DNA from: Ehretia macrophylla
Lineage: Eukaryota; Streptophyta; Magnoliopsida; Boraginales; Ehretiaceae
DNA: 64,000 bases
Reading direction: 5' to 3'
NCBI GenBank assembly: GCA_037974665.1
Contig: CM075777.1
Coordinates: forward strand, 13,601,001 to 13,665,000
Shown here piece after piece: positions 1 through 10,759 of this stretch. The notes under the pieces are model-generated. The model saw only the letters and a list, made by a program, of their open reading frames with translations. It searched no databases and was not told the origin of the DNA. The first letter of the stretch is position 1; the number at the start of each line of letters is the position of its first letter. The position numbers were made by a program, and so were the translations under genes.

Positions 1-263
1 ACATTGTGTCGGGAGGCCATGGAAGCACTTTTGGTACAATTATGGCATTGGTTGGTATAGTTGTAGTTCAAACGAGCAAAGGGGAAAATCGGGACTTTGC
101 GAGAATTCTGGGGTAAAGTAGGGTTTCGGGGTCTTTAGACGTGCCTTATGGTGACCTAGGAGGATTGGTGAAGTCGGTTTCCAAAGCTCGTGGCTCGTTT
201 GAAAATAGTAGCATTTTGAAAGCTGGGGACATTTTTGGGTTTTTGTGTGTTTTCATAGTATAT

Positions 264-343
264 TGCTTATAGAATGTTTATAATACTTATAGAATGTTTA
301 TAATGCTTATAGAATATTTATAATGCCTATAGAATACTTGTTA
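264..343 (+). repeat. 20-bp tandem repeat in family-A LTR (4 copies)
   Basis: Four head-to-tail units of about TGCTTATAGAATGTTTATAA. The same array has five units in the 3' LTR (7776-7875) and five more diverged units in the solo LTR (30037-30136). Confidence 0.85.
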
Positions 344-977
344 TTGCTTGATAATGTTAGTTGGTGTTCTTCTTGTTACTTGTTTGATTGCAAATGCTTG
401 TTAATGTTTATTACACTTGTTAGAGTTGATTATTGATTGAAATGTTTAACAGTTGTTGAATAATGCTTGATATCTCGTTTATCTCCTCTATCTGTGTTGT
501 TGTGCTATCGCTCGTTTATTGCCTTGTATCGAGTCTTGCATTGCATAGTGTCCAGCGCGTGAGTGATGGGCCTCTCTAGGTAGCCTCGGGTTGCCAGTGC
601 TGGTTGCTCTAGCTCCGTGGCTATTTCCCTCTTCTCGCTTGGGTTGCCTCCGAGGGAGATTTGGGTCGTAAAATTGATGGTTACTCCCGAGGTATTCCAA
701 ACTGGTGTTATAAGATGGTTGCGCACTTATTGTCATCGTTGTCAACATCAAGCTTGAGATTGATGTATCGCTCGTGAAATAGTACATTGCTCGTATGAGT
801 CAACCATAGCCTTCAGAGTGTGGTATAGCTTTGAATGGTTGTGTTAATGCTTTCAGTAATTGCTTATTGTATTGATTGTTTGTCTTGATTGCTTATTTAT
901 CAGTTATATTGCTTAACTGTCTTATTTGCATTGCACGACTTTCTTTCTCTCCAATTCGATATATGTCTCGCCCTCAC

Positions 978-1061
978 TGAGTATACGTGTTGTATATACT
1001 CACTCCTCACCACCAAATTTCAGGAAATGCCATGTTAGCTGGAAAGTTCGTGATTTCGTGA
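978..1061 (+). other. LTR tail module, element A 5' LTR: hairpin, CAG, 13-codon frame
   Basis: TGAGTATAC and its near complement flank a 7-nt loop (978-1002). TTTCAGG follows, then a frame from 1023 of 12 codons and a stop (1059-1061). The layout and phase match the B and H/I LTR families. Function unknown. Confidence 0.5.
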
Positions 1062-1583
1062 AAGTATGTGCTTGAAGAGTTGTCTTGCGTGCCTATGTGA
1101 CTTGAGTTGTCAAAGTTGTAAAGATGTATGCTTTTATGTATTATATGTATTTAATGTCAAAAGGGATGTAATTTAAGTTTCATTAGATTGTGGAGGTGGT
1201 TTGATAAGTTAGATTATGTATTTAGTTAAAGCAGCTTAATTTCAATGTATGTTTGTAATGACAAAGGAAAGGAGATAGAAAGATATGATAGCCTAACTTA
1301 TGCAATAGGTTGGTGTAGTTTAATTGCTAAGCATGTATGTATATTTACTTGTGATTTGCTTGTTGTGAACGAAGGCTCGGATGGCCTTGAGGTGGTTGAA
1401 TGTTTGGACATGGTATTGGTCCATGGTATTGGTCCACTTATATGCTGTCGCAAGTTTACATTTTGCCTAGAAACAGGGGAGACTCCGTCCGTCTTTCCCT
1501 AAAATTTTGGCCGGGATTGGCATTGGGTTGTGATTAGATTAATTGATAGAACTTCCGATCCCGAGAGGGATCGGGGTGTTACA

Positions 1584-2008
1584 GGTAGTATCAGAGCTTG
1601 TCTAGCTCATAAGCCTGGATAGGGTCCTCGGTCTGGTGGGTAGTGACCCTTGAATGTGTGCTTGTTAAGTGTGTCTTGAAAGTGTATGCTTGTATGTGAG
1701 ATTGTGTGTCTTGACTTGAATGTATGCACTTATGTGATAAAGTTATGTGTTATGTGTTAAATGTTTCTCAAGAAAAGTGAAATGTCTAGTTGTCTATCGA
1801 ATTGACTTATTGAATTGGCATCGTGAATCGAATCGACCTCGTGAATTGTTATTTGCTTGAAGTATTGCTTGTAATGTATGTATTGAAATGTCTTGAATTG
1901 GTTATGCTGTGATTTGAATTGATTATGTTGTGCTTGACTTGATTGTCGTGATTGAATGACTTTGTTGAATAAACTCTTTTGTAAACTTGCTTGCATAATA
2001 GTATAAGG
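1584..2008 (+). other. Element A primer site and leader
   Basis: GTAGTATCAGAGC at 1585-1597 is a slightly changed initiator-Met tRNA primer site (usual TGGTATCAGAGC), one base after the LTR. A T/G-rich leader follows with repeated TTATGTG/TGTATG words and no coding potential, until the solo LTR at 2009. Confidence 0.75.
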
Positions 2009-2010
2009 TA

Positions 2011-2582
2011 TCACGCCCCAACTCGACCCCACCTACAATCAGTCAGGACGCAACGGAATTTCGACAATATAACGACAGTAAATAGAATACCGAAGTTCTA
2101 AACCAACCTCATTAATAACATTAAACATCCAATTCCATAACCATACAATTAACAACTCCTCAACAACATAGTAACACACAACATAACTGTAATATACAAT
2201 AATCAGTCTTCGTTATTTGCCTCCGTTCCAACATAACATACAATACCTCAACCTTATCATATATTTCAAAAATAAGTTGAGACCCATCTAACAACTTCAC
2301 GCCCCAACTCGACCCTACCTACAATCAGTCAGTACGCAACGGAATTTTGGCAGTATAACGACAGTAAATAGAATACCGAGGTTCTAAACCAACCTCATTA
2401 ATAACATTAAACATCCAATTCCATAACCATACAATCAACAACTCCTCAACAACATAGTAACACATAACATAACTGTAATATACAATAATCAGTCTTCGTT
2501 ATCTGCCTCCGTTCCAACATAACATATAATACATCAACCTTATCATACATTTCAAAAATAAGTTGAGACCCATCTAACAACT
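2011..2582 (-). repeat. 286-bp tandem duplication of the LTR 3' end
   Basis: 2011-2296 and 2297-2582 are nearly identical head-to-tail copies of the terminal 286 bp of the B2 LTR. Other B-group LTRs carry this segment once. Confidence 0.9.
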
Positions 2583-2714
2583 TAACCATAGACAAAGAAA
2601 GTCACTAAGTTAACATCATTTGGATCATCATCTTTTCTACATGTATTACAATAAGAACCATAAAGCATATAAAAATCTATTAAGCTAATGTACATGACAT
2701 TAAACAACATAGAA

Positions 2715-2852
2715 TCATGGATAAGACTCAGGAACATATGACTCGTCCACGTAAGGCAAATTTTCCTCCTCAAGAGGCACGTACCCGTAATCCGGCTCTG
2801 CAACACCTGTAAGCATGCAATAATAGACAGTGAGCTTATATACATAAGCCCA
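2715..2852 (-). other. LTR tail module, B2 solo LTR: hairpin, CAG, 31-codon frame
   Basis: On the minus strand TGGGCTT and AAGCTCA (2831-2852) can pair with one G-U. TTACAG follows, then an open 93-nt frame (2807-2715) ending in TGA. The peptide is acidic, with YGYVP, then EEENLP, then YVDESYV. Three other B-group LTRs carry a frame of exactly the same length with related residues. Confidence 0.55.
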
Positions 2853-3326
2853 GTGAGAATCCGATAGATCTCGATAGTATTCACTATGCTCCTTGGATTT
2901 AGTCCTTTGAGCAAGTAAACACACAACAACAATAATAACATTATCATCACATAACTATATAACCATTCAATAAAGGATACTCTATTTGGTGTAGCTCCAA
3001 ATGCCATCACGATCTCAACCGTTCTTCTTATAACTCCCCATTACTCACGCACCCGAGGTACCTCACTAGCCCCTCCCTCCATGACACCTCCGTCATGCGA
3101 GCTGGGGGTAGCCTATGGCAGTCATGCCGTTATCAACCCGACAGCCCAACGCTGCCCGAGAGGTGGCACACACATACCAAGACTCCATAATCATCATCAA
3201 TCATCAATCAATCATCAATCAATCAATTGGGAGATCAACAACGAAAGTGCCCGATTCCCGAACTCAATAATAATCAATCAATAACATCAATATAACATCA
3301 ATATTTAATTAAACAACAAACAACGA

Positions 3327-3355
3327 AGTTAGATGACGAAGTAGGCCATCTAACC
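3327..3355 (-). other. LTR hairpin with CCTACTTTG-type loop (B2 solo LTR)
   Basis: A perfect 8-bp stem, GTTAGATG/CATCTAAC (3328-3335 and 3347-3354), encloses a loop reading GCCTACTTCGT on the minus strand. The same loop motif recurs in the B, F, H and I LTRs with different stems. Confidence 0.45.
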
Positions 3356-4742
3356 AGACATGCATTATATACACAATTAAACCCTAAATTACTCATCAAC
3401 AACTCAACATTCAACACTAAAACACCTCCCAACCATCTAAAGGCATCGTTTAAGAAATTAAAGAATGACAACGTAACCTTCTAAACTTCATAACTTCCAA
3501 TCTCCTAGTCAAAACATTCCCACATCAGTTTCTATCACTCACCCATTCAACCTACTACATTAGCCCTCTCGGAAATCCAGCATAACACCTCCAAATCATG
3601 CCCGATAACCCTAAAACTCTAGGATGTCTTGGCTGGATTTTCCGAATTTTCACACGAACAATGTAATTGAAAATTCAGCATTACAACAGCGCTAACACGT
3701 AATTATCAAGTATTTAGAAATCGACGGCAATCGATTTCGATCAACACAACTCATTTAATTCAACTTTGAACATTTTAATCAAAATTAAATACCCGGAAAA
3801 TAAAAATTATGCTACATCCGACAGAAATTCGTAGTATTAGTATATAACGATCCCTAGCATGCAAGGAGCAATAATCTATCATCAGATTTCAATTCTAACG
3901 GTTAAATTTTCATTTATGAGCAAAAGTATAAAAATGACATTTTGAGATCTAGAATTTTTCTCTCACCTTTGATGCGATATAAGCCTAGGAATGCGTGCTA
4001 TGCGTGCCCAACAAGCAGAATCCAAGTCGGTGCGAAGTTTTACGGACAAAAACTAGGTTTTTCTTTGAAAAATTGGATTGAAAAGCTTTGAAAATCTCTT
4101 TCTTTTCCTCCTTCTTTCTCTCAGCCCTTTGTGTGTGTGTGGAGTGTGTTTTGTGCTTAGTTGAGTGTGTGTTGATGACAATATATAATTAAAAGCTTAG
4201 TCAATTAAAAAAAATGCAAAGTCAAAGTAGTTTAAGTTAGTATTTTTGTGTTTTCTTGACTTTAATTGCATTTTATTGCTCACCAAGGCTCAAAATAATT
4301 ATGCAACCCCCAAGATATCTCAAGTGGATTATTTTTAGGTGACAAGAAGTTTTACAATCCAACAATTTCACCCGAGTCGGCTTAAAACTCGATTTTCGCA
4401 AAAGTCGGTGTAAAAACCCTAATAAATTCCTAAGCCGATTTTAAAACCGTTTTCATCAAACACAGGTCTATTAAAGTCTATGGACTAGGTCTAGAAGGGT
4501 TAAAAAGACCAGTTTCAAAATTTTAGCGGACGTGTTTCGAAAACACTATTCACTGAAAATCGATGATAAAATTTCTGACTCCGTTTTTGATGGAAATTTC
4601 ATGAATGCACATTTAGCATGTATTAGGAGTATTGACATCAAAATTATAACTTTCTAGGTCCTATAGCACATAAACAGATCATATGCACGCAAAACGAGGT
4701 ATAGCACGTAAAACGAGATAAGCAGGAAAGTGGGGTTTCACA

Positions 4743-6177
4743 TATATGTGTAAATGTGATATCTTGGCATTCATACATGTCCCGTTGAAATGGTAAGAAA
4801 GACTTCTTCCTCCCCCTGAAGAGAAGTGATTAGCAACAAGCCCTCCAAGTAATATGGATTGACGGGAATAAGCAGTATTTGACTGGCCTTTATTTGGCAC
4901 TTGGTGTTTGCTTTTGAAGCTCGGTTATTGGTGAATCTCTAAGGTCCTCTTTTGTGCTTAACAGTTGTGAAAGAGTAGCTTTCTCTTGGGGTTTTATTTG
5001 GTTATTCTTTGGAACATTCTTTGGTTTTCTTAATGGGTATTCTTTGGAGACTTCTGTTGGCATTTCTTGGTGGATTTGGCTATTGGGATTTCAATCGGCC
5101 TTACTGCACAGTATTATCTATGGTATATGTGTCTCGGTCTTTATTGGTGTGATATTGGCATCCCTGATTGGAAATTCTTCAATGGTATTTTATGGAATTC
5201 TTAGTGGCCAATTATTTAGTATTTACTTATTAGGCAACTTGGCTACTTTCTTACTGAAGCATTGTTTCGGATATCTTATTCAGTGTACCTCAGTAGGTTT
5301 GGTATTTGGAGTTCCTATCAGACTTATTGTATAATCCTATTTAGGTTATTCTTTGAAATTCTTATTGGGCGTTCTATTGGTATTTTCCTTATTGGCGAGG
5401 TTGTATGAAGTTCTCACCCGGCAAACAGTGAAGAGGCCTCAGAGTTTGGTTTCGATATATTGTTCACCAGTTCGGTGTTTATCCTTGGAGTTTCGTCCAT
5501 CTGGGAAACTATGTTTGTTATTCAACTTGGTTGTCTTATTGGACACATTATATTTCCTCTGCCATTTCCTTTGACATTCCTCTCAGCATTTGATGGCAAA
5601 ACTCGGAATCTAATTGGTTGTCCCATGGGGTTATTATTTCGAAGGCTTCTTTGGAACTTTGGAAGTATATTTGATTGGGTTTCTTGATATTTTCTTCAGC
5701 ACTCTTAACAGGGAATTCTTCTATGAAATTCATGACCAGCAGGGTACTTCTTTGGACCTTTAGATGGAACCTTTGTTTGAGCTTTTATTTGGCCTCTTGC
5801 TTGGGAATTCTCGGGCAGTAATAGTTAGACTTCTATTGGAGATTCGTGCGTGAGGTATTCTTCTTGTCGTTATTGTGTGGTATTAATGACATCTACAGTA
5901 TCAATGCTTTAGTCTTTATTGGTATTATCTCGGCGTTTCTGGTTGGAATTTATTCTTCTTCGGTATTCGTGTCAACGGGATTCTTGTGCGGTATCTACAT
6001 TTGAGCCTTTATTCGGCATTACTACTTGGAATTTCTTCTTAAACTTCCCTATTGGTTATCTTGATTAATATATTTGCTCAGCAGCTGAAGAAGATTAGTC
6101 AGAGTTGGATTTCAGTGGATGCAGAGTCCTATTGGAAGAAGAATTGCGAGGATGCAATTTTTTTAAGGGGGGAAGGA
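4743..6177 (+). other. Element A interior: T-rich ATTCTT array and polypurine tract
   Basis: From about 4930 to 6060 the plus strand is built of degenerate words like TTCTTATTGGNATTC, related to the block at 39780-40310 in element F. The flank before it (AAATGGTAAG...CCCTGAAGAG) is also shared with F at about 39670-39710. The 126-codon hydrophobic frame at 4954-5334 follows from this T-rich composition, and I do not call it a gene. TTTTAAGGGGGGAAGGA at 6161-6177 is the polypurine tract before the 3' LTR. Confidence 0.7.
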
Positions 6178-7775
6178 TGTGATAACCCGAACCGGCATGC
6201 ATTTAATAACACCTGACTGCATTTGATTAAATGTTTAATTAGTTAAATCAACCAATTTGCACTATTTTAATATTCCTCTTGGAAGCATTTAGTAGTAATA
6301 TATTGAATAATTAAAAGATTATTACCTATTTCTAATAATTATAGTAATTGAATTTCTTTTCTTGTGATTAATTAAGTATTATCTTAAATGTTAGTGTTTA
6401 ATTTTATTCGACTATGTGTTTATATTAACTTTCATTTGTAGCTTAATATTAAGTTCATAATTCTTTAAAATATTCTAGAAGTAGTTAAATTAATTATTTT
6501 AAATGAATATTGATTACCTTGATTGTTTTGGTTATTTTAATAATCGGTTTTGGTTGTCTTGCATTAAAATCACTCGGTTTTCAAATAAATGAGGAAAGTA
6601 GCTCCGAGCTGGAGTAAATTTTAAACTATGATGCTTTTAAAAAATGACATTTCTTAGATTCTTTGAGATTTAATTGTTATTCTTCTATTGACGCAAAGTA
6701 CATAGCATATCGAGAGAGATACTTAGGAAATGAATTCGAGTCCTCAAGAAATAGTAAAAACTAGTGTTTGGTGTCTTAATTTTAATATTTTAGTTGTTGT
6801 TAGCTAGAATTAAAATAATGTTAGTTGTTTTAGCTTTAAAATGCATAAAACAAGCTTATTTGACCAAATTTTAAGTGCTTTGACCAAGGGCTTGACTTGT
6901 TGACTTGTATCATCTTTTATAAGCTTAATTTAACAAGGAAAATAAAGAAAAAAAGCTGGAAAAACAGTGAGGAAAGGGCCGAAAATATGAAGGAGATAAA
7001 AAAAAGATTTCAAATTCAAATCTTCGATTCTTCACGTGAGTTTGCACGGGGTGGTTTCCGAGGCGTCCTACAAGGTTTTCCTAGCGTCTAGGGGCGTCTA
7101 AGGTGAGGGTTTCATCGTTATTTGAGCATTTGAAATATTTGTATCTAAACTTTGATTTTTGGATTTTATGCGTAGATCGTTAGTTTAATCATTTTAATGC
7201 TTAAAGAATGTTCCTTGTTGATTGTAGAATATGTATTTATAGCTTTTTAACATTTTCTGCGATTGAATATTGAAATTGAAATATAAATTGTGTAATGAAT
7301 AGTAAATTATGAATAGTAAATCATCGTTTTGATGAAGTTGCTCCGTTATGCGTTCTGTTGATGTGGAAAGGTGCTAGATATGCTAGAATGCCTAAATGTG
7401 TGGTTTAATTGGAATATGTAATGGAAAAACGGAGAAAAACGGCTTAGTGAAAGTCGGGGTCGTTTAGGTCAAGTTTGGCATTTTCTTATTTTGTGTGCTG
7501 GCATTGTTTCGGGAGGCCATAGAAGTACTTTTGGTGCAATTATGGCGTTGGTTGGGCGTTTGGTTGGTATAGTTGTAGTTCAAACGAGCAAAGGGGGAAA
7601 TCGGGGCTTTGTGTGAATTCTAAGGAAAAGTAGGGTTTCGGGGTCTTTAGACGTGCCTTATGGTGACCTAGGAGGATTGGTAAAGTCGGTTTCCAAAGCT
7701 CGTGGCTCCTTTGAAAGTAGTAGCGTTTTGAAAGTTAGGGACATTTTTGGGATTTTGTGTGTTTTCATAGTATAT

Positions 7776-7875
7776 TGCTTATAGAATGTTTATAATACTT
7801 ATATAATGTTTATAATGCTTATAGAATGTTTATAATACTTATAGAATGTTTATAATGCCTATAGAATACTTGTTA
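7776..7875 (+). repeat. 20-bp tandem repeat in family-A LTR (5 copies)
   Basis: Five units of about TGCTTATAGAATGTTTATAA, one more than in the 5' LTR of the same element. Confidence 0.85.
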
Positions 7876-8507
7876 TTGCTTGATAATGTTAGTTGGTGTT
7901 CTTCTTGTTACTTGTTTGATTGCAAATGCTTGTTAATGCTTATTACGCTTGTTAGAGTTGATTATTGATTGAAATGTTTAACAGTTGTTGAATAATGCTT
8001 GATATCTCATTTATCTCCTCTATCTGTGTTGTTGAGCTATCGCTCGTTTATTGCCTTGTATCGAGTCTTGCATTGCATAGTGTCCAGTGCGTGAGTGATG
8101 GGCCTCTCTGGGTAGCCTCGGGTTGCCAGTGTTGGTTGCTCTAGCTCCGTGGCTATTCCCTCTTCTCGCTTGGGTTGCCTCCCAGGGAGATTTGGGTCGT
8201 AGATTGATGGATACTTCCAGGGTATTCCAAACTGGTGTTATAAGGTGGTTGCACGCTTATTGTCATCGTTGTCAACATCAAGCTCGAGATTGATGTATCG
8301 CTCGTGAAATGGTATATTGCTCGTCAGAGTGAACCATAGCCTTCAGAGTGTGGTATATCTTTGAATGGTTGTGATAATGCTTTCAATAATTCCTTATTGT
8401 ATTGATCGTTTGTCTTGATTGCTTAATTATCAGTTATGTTGCTTAACTGCCTTATTTACATTGCACGACTTTCTTTCTCTCCAATTCGATATATGTCTCG
8501 CTCTCAC

Positions 8508-8591
8508 TGAGTATACGTGTTGTGTATACTCACTCCTCACCACCACATTTCAGGAAATGCCATGTTAGCTGGAAAGTTCGTGATTTCGTGA
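8508..8591 (+). other. LTR tail module, element A 3' LTR
   Basis: A perfect 9-bp inverted repeat TGAGTATAC/GTATACTCA with loop GTGTTGT (8508-8532) is followed by TTTCAGG and a 13-codon frame (8553-8591, stop included). Confidence 0.5.
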
Positions 8592-9112
8592 AAGTCCGTG
8601 CGTGAAGAGTTGTCTTGCGTGCCTATGTGACTTGAGTTGTCGAAGCTGTAAAGTTGTATGCTTTTATGTATTATATGTATTTGATGTCAAAAGGGATGTA
8701 ATTTAAGTTTCATTAGGTTGTTGAAGTAGTTTGATAAGTTAGATTATGTATCTAGTTAATGCAGCTTAATTTCAATGTATGTTTGTAATGACAAAGGAAA
8801 GGAGATAGAAAGATATGATAGTCTAACTTATGCAATAGGTTGGTGTAGTTTAATTGCTAAGCATGTATGTATATTTACTTGTGATTTGCTTGTTGTGAAC
8901 CAAGGCTCGGGTGGCCTTGAGGTGGTTGGATGGTTGGACATGGTATTGGTCCATGGTATTGGTCCACTTATATGCTGTCACAGGTTTACATTTTGCCTAG
9001 AAACAGGGAGACTCCGTCCGTCTTTCCCTAAAATTTTGGCCGGGATTGGAATTGGGTTGTTATTAGATTAATTGATAGAACTTCCGATCCCGAGAGGGAT
9101 CGGGGTGTTACA

Positions 9113-9198
9113 CTTGGTGTCTTAATTACTGTCGTTATACTGCCGAAATTCTGTTACGTCTTGACTGATTGTAAGTGGGGTCGAGTTGGTGCGTGACA
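9113..9198 (+). repeat. 5' LTR tail of element B
   Basis: 86 bp match the ends of the LTRs at 15904-15989 and 18976-19061 and finish GCGTGACA at 9198, right before the primer site. The rest of this LTR lies beyond element A, outside the window. Confidence 0.85.
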
Positions 9199-9490
9199 TT
9201 TAAGTGGTATTAGAGCACATGTTAGTTGTCAGCCGTGGTATTCTCGTAATATGGGTAATGGTCTTAACATGAAAGTATGTATGAAGTGAAAGAAAAGTGA
9301 ACTATATGTTAATATGGTTAATTGATTAAGTGATTATGTGATTTAGTGCTTATGTGATTATGTGACTAATTGGTTTATGTGATTGATACTTAAGTGATTT
9401 ATGTGATTTATATGAGTTTGTTGTTTATGTGTTAATAGTTGTTCATAGTTTGTTTATGTGCTATAACTTGTGCTAACTCTTTGATTAGTA
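9199..9490 (+). other. Element B primer site and leader with TTATGTGA array
   Basis: TGGTATTAGAGC at 9205-9216 is an initiator-Met-type primer site. From about 9300 to 9440 the leader is a loose array of TTATGTGAT words spaced 10-25 bp. The leader of element F has the same kind of array (about 39140-39425). Confidence 0.75.
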
Positions 9491-10720
9491 CAATGACTGG
9501 TAGACCGAGGACCAGAAGTAGGCCTGAGGTAACTGATGAGGTTCCGAGAAATGTGGCACCAGGCCAAGTTAGGGGTGATGATTGTATAGGTGCAGCTTTT
9601 GATAGGATGAACGAGATCATGGCCGGTCAGGCACAGTTACTAGCAGGGCAGGCTGCCCAAACTTAGGCATTGCAGAATCAGTTACTGAATACACAAGATG
9701 GGTACCACGGTCATGGTACACTGAAAGAGTTTTTAGGGTATTATCTACTGTGGTTTCAGGGGGAGCCGGATGATTGGAAAGCTGAGGCGTGGATTAGTAA
9801 GATGGAGAAGATTTTTGACCCTCTTGATTATACCGATGAGCGGAAGGTCACCTTTGCCGTGTACTTGCTAGATGATGAGGCAAATGAGTGGTAGCGCACG
9901 GTGAAATCTAGCTGGGAGACTCAGGGTATTCCGTATGTTTGGGATACCTTTCTGATAGCTTTCGGGGCGAAGTATGTCCCGAGGATCACGAGGGAGCGGA
10001 GAGAGGTAGAGTTTCTAGCCTTAGTTCAGGGAGATGCTTCAATAGCACATTATGAGGCTACTTTTACTAGGTTGTCCCAGTATGCTCTGGAGTTTGTGGC
10101 TGACAAGGAGCGCAAGACTCGTAGGTTCATGTTGGGGTTGAGGCCCGACATTCAAGATGCGATGGCCCTGAATCGGTATGATATACTTACTGAGGCCTTT
10201 GATGCAGCTTCTAGACTGGAGAAGAGAACGGTAGAACATATTGTATCTATCCAGCCTAGCAAGAAGCCATTTCAGTCGCAAGGCCAATAGGGTATGTATA
10301 GGCTTCCCGTACAGCAGGGTGTGTATAGGCCGCCAATTCAGCATGGTTCTTTTATGCCATAGGGTCAGCAGAGTTATTATCAACCTCACTTTCAGCAGGG
10401 GTCATATCAGGCTCAGCCACAGTTTAGGCCAGCCCAGTCTCAGGGCCAATATAGGCCTAGTGTTGTGAGACCTCAGAAGCAGACTGGTACACCTGCTTCT
10501 TCAGCTTCTAGTTCTTCCAGGGGTAGTGTCAGTGCATCATCACCGCAGTGTACTTACTGCAAGCGCCAGGGCCATGTGGAGGCCGACTGCAGGGTGAAGA
10601 CAGGGGCATGTTTGGGTTGCAGTAGCAATCAGCATAGGGCGAGGGATTGCCCTAGATATCAGAGGACTGAGGGTCGGGCAGCGAGTCAGGGTTATCAGGG
10701 TCGACCTACTGGTAGTGCAC
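9491..10720 (+). pseudogene. gag: gag of element B (broken)
   Basis: Gag is the structural protein that forms the virus-like particle and binds element RNA. The start is taken at ATG 9491, giving MTGRPRTRSRPE, which parallels MRRRGRPRGEPEE at the gag start of element I. The central retrotransposon-gag domain (about 9740-10200) shows GEPDDWKAEAW and MLGLRPDIQ. A Gln/Pro-rich linker follows, then two zinc knuckles of the CX2CX4HX4C type, CTYCKRQGHVEADC (10549-10590) and CLGCSSNQHRARDC (10609-10650), which bind nucleic acid. The region contains several breaks and is not expected to give a working protein. The family assignment is firm because the following protease and RT belong to the same element. 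Confidence 0.85.
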
Positions 10721-10759
10721 CTCAGCAGCAGCGGGTTCAGGCTCAGGCCTACGCATTTG

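Larger units (their letters stand above)
1..1583 (+). repeat. 5' LTR of element A (3' part only)
   Basis: It aligns throughout with the 3' LTR at about 7500-9112 and with the solo copy at 28599-31361. It ends ...GGGGTGTTACA and is followed directly by the primer binding site, which fixes the end at 1583. The first part of the LTR lies outside the window. Confidence 0.9.
2009..4742 (-). repeat. Solo LTR, chromovirus subfamily B2, inserted in element A
   Basis: Read on the minus strand it starts TGTGAAACCCCACTTTCC at 4742 and ends GGGGCGTGA near 2011, as in the other B-group LTRs at 13540 and 16686. The closest relative is the truncated LTR at 21036. No internal sequence is attached, so it is a solo LTR. 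Its 3' terminal segment is tandemly duplicated. I see no matching 5-bp duplication (TAAGG on the left, TATAT on the right), so one end may be rearranged. Confidence 0.85.
1..9112 (+). mobile_element. Element A: LARD-like, internally deleted Ty3/gypsy (Tekay-type) element
   Basis: Two LTRs of one family (5' copy cut by the window edge, 3' copy 6178-9112) flank a short interior with a primer site, a leader, a T-rich block and a polypurine tract. No gag, protease, RT or integrase is visible. Without the solo LTR at 2009-4742 the interior is only about 1.9 kb. The sequence just before its polypurine tract (AAGAATTGCGAGGAYGCAAT) matches the same place in chromoviruses H and I, so A looks like a deletion derivative moved in trans by such an element. 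It sits inside the 5' LTR of element B. The LTRs differ by a few percent by eye, suggesting an age of one to two million years at common plant rates. The target duplication cannot be checked because the left end is outside the window. Confidence 0.8.
6178..9112 (+). repeat. 3' LTR of element A (complete, 2935 bp)
   Basis: It starts TGTGATAACCCGAACC after the polypurine tract and ends ATCGGGGTGTTACA. It matches the 5' LTR part and the solo LTR at 28599-31361. The frame at 8775-9071 recurs in the other LTR copy only through LTR homology. The sequence after 9112 is the tail of a B-family LTR, so A landed about 86 bp from the end of that LTR. Confidence 0.9.

Noticed and set aside
1245-1502. Frame repeated at 8775-9071
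   Set aside because: Both copies lie at the same place of the two LTRs of element A; the repetition is LTR identity and no domain is recognisable.
3081-3185. Antisense frame beginning MTPPSCELG, also at minus 15180-15070 and 18312-18200
   Set aside because: It lies antisense in the GC-rich core of B-group LTRs and recurs only through LTR homology. The element F LTR does not keep it open, so selection is not supported.
4954-5334. 126-codon hydrophobic frame resembling a membrane protein (and a similar one at 39774-40136)
   Set aside because: Both lie in T-rich ATTCTT arrays, where TTT, TTC, ATT and TTA codons make any frame look hydrophobic. The two frames do not share residues and are not an envelope gene.
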